64,000 nucleotides of DNA from Bacteroidales bacterium (GTDB taxonomy: Bacteria > Bacteroidota > Bacteroidia > Bacteroidales > F082), in NCBI GenBank assembly GCA_030683155.1, contig JAUXMV010000004.1, positions 62,001 to 126,000 on the forward strand, read 5' to 3'. Both the position numbers and the translations under genes were made by a program. Under the pieces are notes generated by a model. The model was not told the DNA's origin. It was given only the letters and a program-made list of their open reading frames with translations, and ran no database searches. Positions 60,181 through 64,000 of the stretch are shown in pieces; position 1 is the first letter of the stretch; the number at the start of each line of letters is the position of its first letter.

Positions 60181-61683
60181 CTATCCGCAATGAAAATACT
60201 GACTCACCAGATCAAGTATTTTCTTCTCATCATTGCCAAGTTCGGCTCTTAAATTACGGTCGTCAAACTTTTTCAGGTGTGCAACGATAAAATTCAAAAT
60301 GCTTTCCGGAAAAATATTGTATTTCTGATAAATCTCTTTATGCAAAATCAATGCTTCCGCTGATTCGACACAGGATGCAGGCAGTTTTTGGAGTTCAGCC
60401 TGACGTTTTTTATTGGCCTCCTCAAAAATATTGACATCAACATAGGTTTTTTCGGCAAATGCGAGTGCATTCTCCATTTCGAAGCCATGCCTTGCAGCCA
60501 CAGTTAAGCCGGCCATCAAAAGATAAATATCAGCTGATCCGTCAGGTGCTCTGAATTCAACTGTTTGTTTCTGACTGAAATCAAGGTTTACAGGCAATTC
60601 GCCAGGGTTTGCGTCAGAAATCATGTCTCTTTCATTTGTCCAACCCAGCGGAACTCTTACCAAAACTGAACGGTTGCGGTCGCCCCAGCAAATATTTGTG
60701 GGAGCTTCCTGATGTGGCACAAGCCTGAAATAGGATGTTGGATTGGCATTGCCAAAAGCTGTGAGTGAAGCGGCTAAAGAGAGGTAGCCGGCAATAGCAG
60801 TGCGGGCTTCATCGCTGAGTTTACCGTTTTTCATCATTACACTCTTGCCATCTTTCATCAGGCGTGTATGCACATGCATCCCGCTTCCGGCCTTTCCGAC
60901 AGTAATTTTTGGCGCAAAGGTGATTGTAACACCATATTTATACGCGAGAGAGCGCATGATCCATTTTGCTATTACAAGCTGATCAGCTGCATCTTCAACA
61001 TTGGTAGGTAAAAATTCGATTTCATTTTGCTCGTAAACTTTACCTTCAAAAGAAAAGTTTCCAACTTCAGAGTGTCCATATTTAATCTGACCGCCACTAT
61101 GCGCAATCAGGCGCATTGCTTCACGACGGAAGTTGCCATATTTATTGAAAGGTGCCGATTCGTGATAACCTTTTTGATTCACCGCCGGATAAAGTTCTTT
61201 TTCATCGGAGATGATGTAATACTCGATCTCTCCCATAGTTTCAAAAGTTAGTCCGGTTTTCTCCTTCATCACCTGATGGGCCTTGCGCAAAATATATTCT
61301 GGCGAGTTTTCAAGTGGTTTACCATTTCTGTCATAAAATGAACAAAGGATATCGAGTGTTGGCACATCGGCGAAAGGATTTCTGAATGCTGTGCGATATT
61401 TTGGTATCACATAAAGATCGCTGGAGCCCGCTTCAACAAAGGGAAACAGACTTGAGCCGTCGACACGCTCGCCGGAAGAAAGAATATTTTCAAGATGCTC
61501 GCGGCTGTTGATAATAAAGTTTAATGTTTTCAACCGACCGTCCCAGGCCACATAACGAAAATTGATCATTTCGATGTCATTGTCTTCGATGTATCTGATA
61601 AGGTCGGCGCGGCTAAACTCGGATGCCGGCTTGTTAAGGTACTGAACCAAAGGATTTGGGTTCATCGAGGTGAATTCGTTCAT
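60181..61683 (-). CDS. glnA: Glutamine synthetase (GlnA-type, about 500 residues)
   Basis: 500 residues. Beta-grasp N-domain, then catalytic domain with MGEIEYYI (Glu ligand, about 156), HSEVGNFSFEGKVYEQNEIEF, the GSGMHVHTR His site and the NPTSYFRLVPHQEAPTNICWGDRNRSVLVRVP segment split around residue 330. Makes glutamine from glutamate and ammonia. It could also be a GS-family gamma-glutamyl ligase, but the active-site residues seen fit glutamine synthetase. Confidence 0.88.
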   Translation of the reverse strand: MNEFTSMNPNPLVQYLNKPASEFSRADLIRYIEDNDIEMINFRYVAWDGRLKTLNFIINSREHLENILSSGERVDGSSLFPFVEAGSSDLYVIPKYRTAFRNPFADVPTLDILCSFYDRNGKPLENSPEYILRKAHQVMKEKTGLTFETMGEIEYYIISDEKELYPAVNQKGYHESAPFNKYGNFRREAMRLIAHSGGQIKYGHSEVGNFSFEGKVYEQNEIEFLPTNVEDAADQLVIAKWIMRSLAYKYGVTITFAPKITVGKAGSGMHVHTRLMKDGKSVMMKNGKLSDEARTAIAGYLSLAASLTAFGNANPTSYFRLVPHQEAPTNICWGDRNRSVLVRVPLGWTNERDMISDANPGELPVNLDFSQKQTVEFRAPDGSADIYLLMAGLTVAARHGFEMENALAFAEKTYVDVNIFEEANKKRQAELQKLPASCVESAEALILHKEIYQKYNIFPESILNFIVAHLKKFDDRNLRAELGNDEKKILDLVSQYFHCG

Positions 61684-62064
61684 ATCTAAATTATTAATTT
61701 ATAGTTCAAAATAAAAAACCAAAGTGTAAAATTTAAGCGAACCAACCGTTACCTGAAATTCATTTTCCGATTCCTGAAGGGTTCGCTTTCACGAAAATTA
61801 TGTTTTCACACACTGAATGTGCAAATTTACCAAAAGAGCCGATATGTTTAAAAAAATCGGCTGGCTTAAAGGAATTTAAACTGGTTTCAAATAAGGTTTT
61901 TATTGATTGATATTGAATTGTTTATGCAGCATTTATTCAGTTTTATCAGTGTTTCCAGATAGTCATGCCTGACCCTGAAAGTTGAAAACAATCGCAATAA
62001 TCAATTTTTTAAAACTGAAATTACTAAGCGAGTTTCAGTAGAATGCTTTTTGTGAAAACCAACT
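61684..62064. promoter_or_regulatory. Intergenic region upstream of glnA
   Basis: 380 bp without a gene. Minus-strand TAAATTTG at 61822-61829 is a likely glnA -7 box, giving a 5' leader of about 135 nt. The leader contains GCGAACC/GGTTCGC arms (61736-61792, about 40-nt loop). A second short hairpin AGCCGAT/ATCGGCT lies at 61837-61863. The remaining 200 bp toward wecB shows nothing I can name. Confidence 0.4.
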
Positions 62065-63228
62065 TCATTGCGTGACTTTCACGTTTTTTATGATCTCAGC
62101 TATGATAAATTCAGCTGCACTTCCGTCTCCAAAGATTTTGGGGAAATTCGTTGGCGGAGATTCAGAAAATTTCTTCCAGGCACCTATGATTGCAGCTTCT
62201 TCAGCATCAGCAATAATTGCTGTTCCTGCTTCAACAATTTCCTTCCACTCTGTTTCAGGCCTCAGAATAATGCATGGTTTATCAAAAAAATAAGCTTCTT
62301 TTTGCACGCCACCTGAATCGGTGATAATGACAGAGGCATTTTTTTCCAGTTGTATCATCTCAATGAAAGAGGCAGGAGGTGCAATGACAATGCTTGCTGA
62401 GGACATTAACGCGGCATGTACTTCTGTTTGCAGATTTTTCGCCAGTAGCTTTGCTGTTCTGGGATGCAATGGGATGAAAACCTTTTGATTGCCTTGTCTT
62501 GAAATCTCAATCAATGCCCTGAAAATGCTGTTTAGGCGTTCCGGCTGATCGGTATTGTTGTCGCGGTGAATGGTGCAAAGGATAAAACTGTTGGGCTCAA
62601 GATTATTTTCTTTCAGAAAACAGCTTTTTGAATCTGAAAGCCGGCCAAAATACAGACTGTTGTCATACATCACATCGCCGCAATGATAAACAGCAGGGTT
62701 ATCGGCATTGTAGGGAGCTAAATTTTCCGGCTTAAAGCCTTCATTTATAAGATTATCATAGCCAGTTTTTGTTGGAGAAAACAGCAATGTGGAACAATGA
62801 TCACAAAGAATACGGTTAATTTCTTCTGGCATCGATTTGTTGAAAGAACGCAATCCTGCTTCTATATGCGCCACAGGTATATGCATTTTTGATGCAGAAA
62901 CGGCTCCGGCAAGCGTTGAGTTGGTATCGCCGTAAAGCACAATAAAATCAGGCCTTTCAACCATTAAAACCTGTTCTATTCCTTCAATCATGCGGGCAGT
63001 CTGCACACCATGACTGGCTGATCCTACCTGAAGATTATAGTGTGGCCGTGGAATTTCGAGTTCATCAAAAAATACCTGCGACATATTCTCATCATAATGC
63101 TGACCTGTATGCACAATCACTTCATTGATTTCATTGCTGAATTTTTCGCGAATGGCCCTGCTCAATGCAGCTGCTTTGATGATTTGAGGCCTTGCACCTA
63201 TTATAGTAACAATTTTAACAGCTTTCAT
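62065..63228 (-). CDS. wecB: UDP-N-acetylglucosamine 2-epimerase (non-hydrolysing)
   Basis: 387 residues, GT-B-like fold. Motifs: GARPQIIKAAAL (about 11-22), HTGQHYDENMS (about 41-51), EAGLRSFNKSMPEEINR (about 122-138) and VITDSGGVQKEA (about 302-313). Converts UDP-GlcNAc to UDP-ManNAc for surface polysaccharides. No other polysaccharide genes are adjacent in this window. Confidence 0.94.
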   Translation of the reverse strand: MKAVKIVTIIGARPQIIKAAALSRAIREKFSNEINEVIVHTGQHYDENMSQVFFDELEIPRPHYNLQVGSASHGVQTARMIEGIEQVLMVERPDFIVLYGDTNSTLAGAVSASKMHIPVAHIEAGLRSFNKSMPEEINRILCDHCSTLLFSPTKTGYDNLINEGFKPENLAPYNADNPAVYHCGDVMYDNSLYFGRLSDSKSCFLKENNLEPNSFILCTIHRDNNTDQPERLNSIFRALIEISRQGNQKVFIPLHPRTAKLLAKNLQTEVHAALMSSASIVIAPPASFIEMIQLEKNASVIITDSGGVQKEAYFFDKPCIILRPETEWKEIVEAGTAIIADAEEAAIIGAWKKFSESPPTNFPKIFGDGSAAEFIIAEIIKNVKVTQ

Positions 63229-63322
63229 TTTCAGATATTAATACATTCTCAGATAACGATGATTTGAGGACTTTTTATACACATTTCTAAAACTATTGCC
63301 TTTTTCATTGCATAAAGCATGT

Positions 63323-64000
63323 TTAAAATATTCCTTCATCCATGAAGCTGAAATATTTATCATGACCAATGATGAGATGATCAATCACTTTAAGATCAAT
63401 CATTTCACCGGATTGTTTTAGCTTTTGAGTGATTTTTAAGTCTTGTTCGCTTGGTTTGAGTTGACCAGAGGGATGGTTGTGACAAAGAATGATACTTGAT
63501 GCATTGCCCTCCAAAGCAAGTCTGAAAATCTTTTTTGGATCGGCAACAGTACCTGAAACACTGCCTTCGCTGACTTCAGAAATTTTTATAACCTGATTGG
63601 CCTGATCAAGCAATACGATCCAGAATTTTTCATAATCAAGATCCGAAACCGCTGAATAGATGAACTCATAGGCATCCTGACTCGATTTTATAACTTTTCG
63701 GACGCGCGCTTCAGCGCTTCGGCGCCTTTTTCCAAGTTCCATGGCAGCAATAATGCTTATGGCTTTTGCTTCTCCAATGCCTTTAAAACTCTTCAACTCA
63801 TTGAGGTTCATGCGTGAAAGTTCCACAAGATTGTCATTTGCCTGTTTTAAAATACGGCGCGAAAGCTCCACTGCTGATTCTTTATTATTGCCCGAACCTA
63901 TGAGAATGGCTACAAGTTCAGCATCACTCAAACTTGCGCGGCCTTTCAACATTAATTTTTCACGTGGCTTGTCATCATCAGCCCAGAATTTGATTGACGA
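63323..64000 (-). CDS. radC: RadC/YicR-family JAB-domain protein, 5' end outside window
   Basis: At least 225 residues, open to the window edge; the first residues seen (FWADDDKPREKLM) are the usual family start, so only a few are missing. Helix-hairpin-helix part (LKSFKGIGEAKAISIIAAMELG) then the JAB/MPN core with ILCHNHPSGQLKPSEQD and HLIIGHDKYFSF. Despite the old DNA-repair name, function is unsettled. This is the chromosomal copy, not phage. Confidence 0.9.
   Translation of the reverse strand, partial: SSIKFWADDDKPREKLMLKGRASLSDAELVAILIGSGNNKESAVELSRRILKQANDNLVELSRMNLNELKSFKGIGEAKAISIIAAMELGKRRRSAEARVRKVIKSSQDAYEFIYSAVSDLDYEKFWIVLLDQANQVIKISEVSEGSVSGTVADPKKIFRLALEGNASSIILCHNHPSGQLKPSEQDLKITQKLKQSGEMIDLKVIDHLIIGHDKYFSFMDEGIF

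Overview
The window comes from a member of the Bacteroidota. The right third is a chromosomal backbone with typical Bacteroidota gene order (lptE, a TPR protein, secG, groES, groEL; DUF485 plus acetate-type symporter plus porin; moaC; def; ruvX; dapD; a roughly 500-residue glutamine synthetase). Several units are preceded by the TAnnTTTG -7 box of this phylum. I cannot place it below phylum level, though Bacteroidales-like lineages are plausible.

Bases 1 to about 39,930 are most of a tailed-phage prophage whose left end lies outside the window. Its right end is a tyrosine integrase (38577-39797) beside the 3' end of a tRNA-Lys gene (39934-40006), the likely attachment site. Reading left from the integrase: a rightward block of lysogeny and cargo genes (33771-38582: repressor, Ig-like lipoprotein, regulator and an unusual four-gene cassette); a divergent switch (33687-33770); and a long leftward early operon (33686 to 17598). 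The early operon holds DNA-binding proteins, a RecA-like ATPase, a Cas4-like nuclease, a DnaQ-like nuclease, a ParB-like protein, HNH and VRR-NUC nucleases, an SNF2 helicase, a replication initiator, a DnaC-like loader and a DnaA-domain protein. After terminators at 17135-17162 and 16867-16893 come a Na+/solute symporter, small conserved phage proteins, a beta-barrel protein, a doubled PP-loop/ParB cassette, small and large terminase, portal and the minor head protein. The next structural gene (1-195) is separated from these by a 6.7 kb accessory block (196-6935). That block holds a rightward set of small genes with a methylase-like protein and a SymE-like toxin, and a leftward pair: a methyltransferase/restriction-type protein and a HEPN-like/GNAT fusion. 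Tail and lysis genes are not in the window.

The strongest structural observations are these. (1) A lambda-O-like origin: palindromic iterons with an exact 21-bp period inside the initiator gene, beside a homopurine/homopyrimidine tract. (2) tRNA-like elements in the early operon that lack a normal anticodon arm, one of them next to a (GCCNN)n pentanucleotide repeat array. (3) A four-gene prophage cargo cassette of unknown function (35399-38582) with a sensor-like domain and membrane proteins, a good candidate for a phage-borne defence system. (4) Outside the prophage, a 207-bp nested-palindrome MITE-like element flanked by 10-bp direct repeats.

The backbone from 40.3 kb to the right end holds RidA, a glutamine amidotransferase, a metallo-hydrolase, the chaperonin operon, protein secretion and LPS assembly genes, PheT, an acetate-type uptake operon with a divergent Fnr-like regulator, TPR proteins, and genes for molybdopterin, protein maturation, lysine/DAP, glutamine and UDP-ManNAc synthesis, ending in a partial radC.
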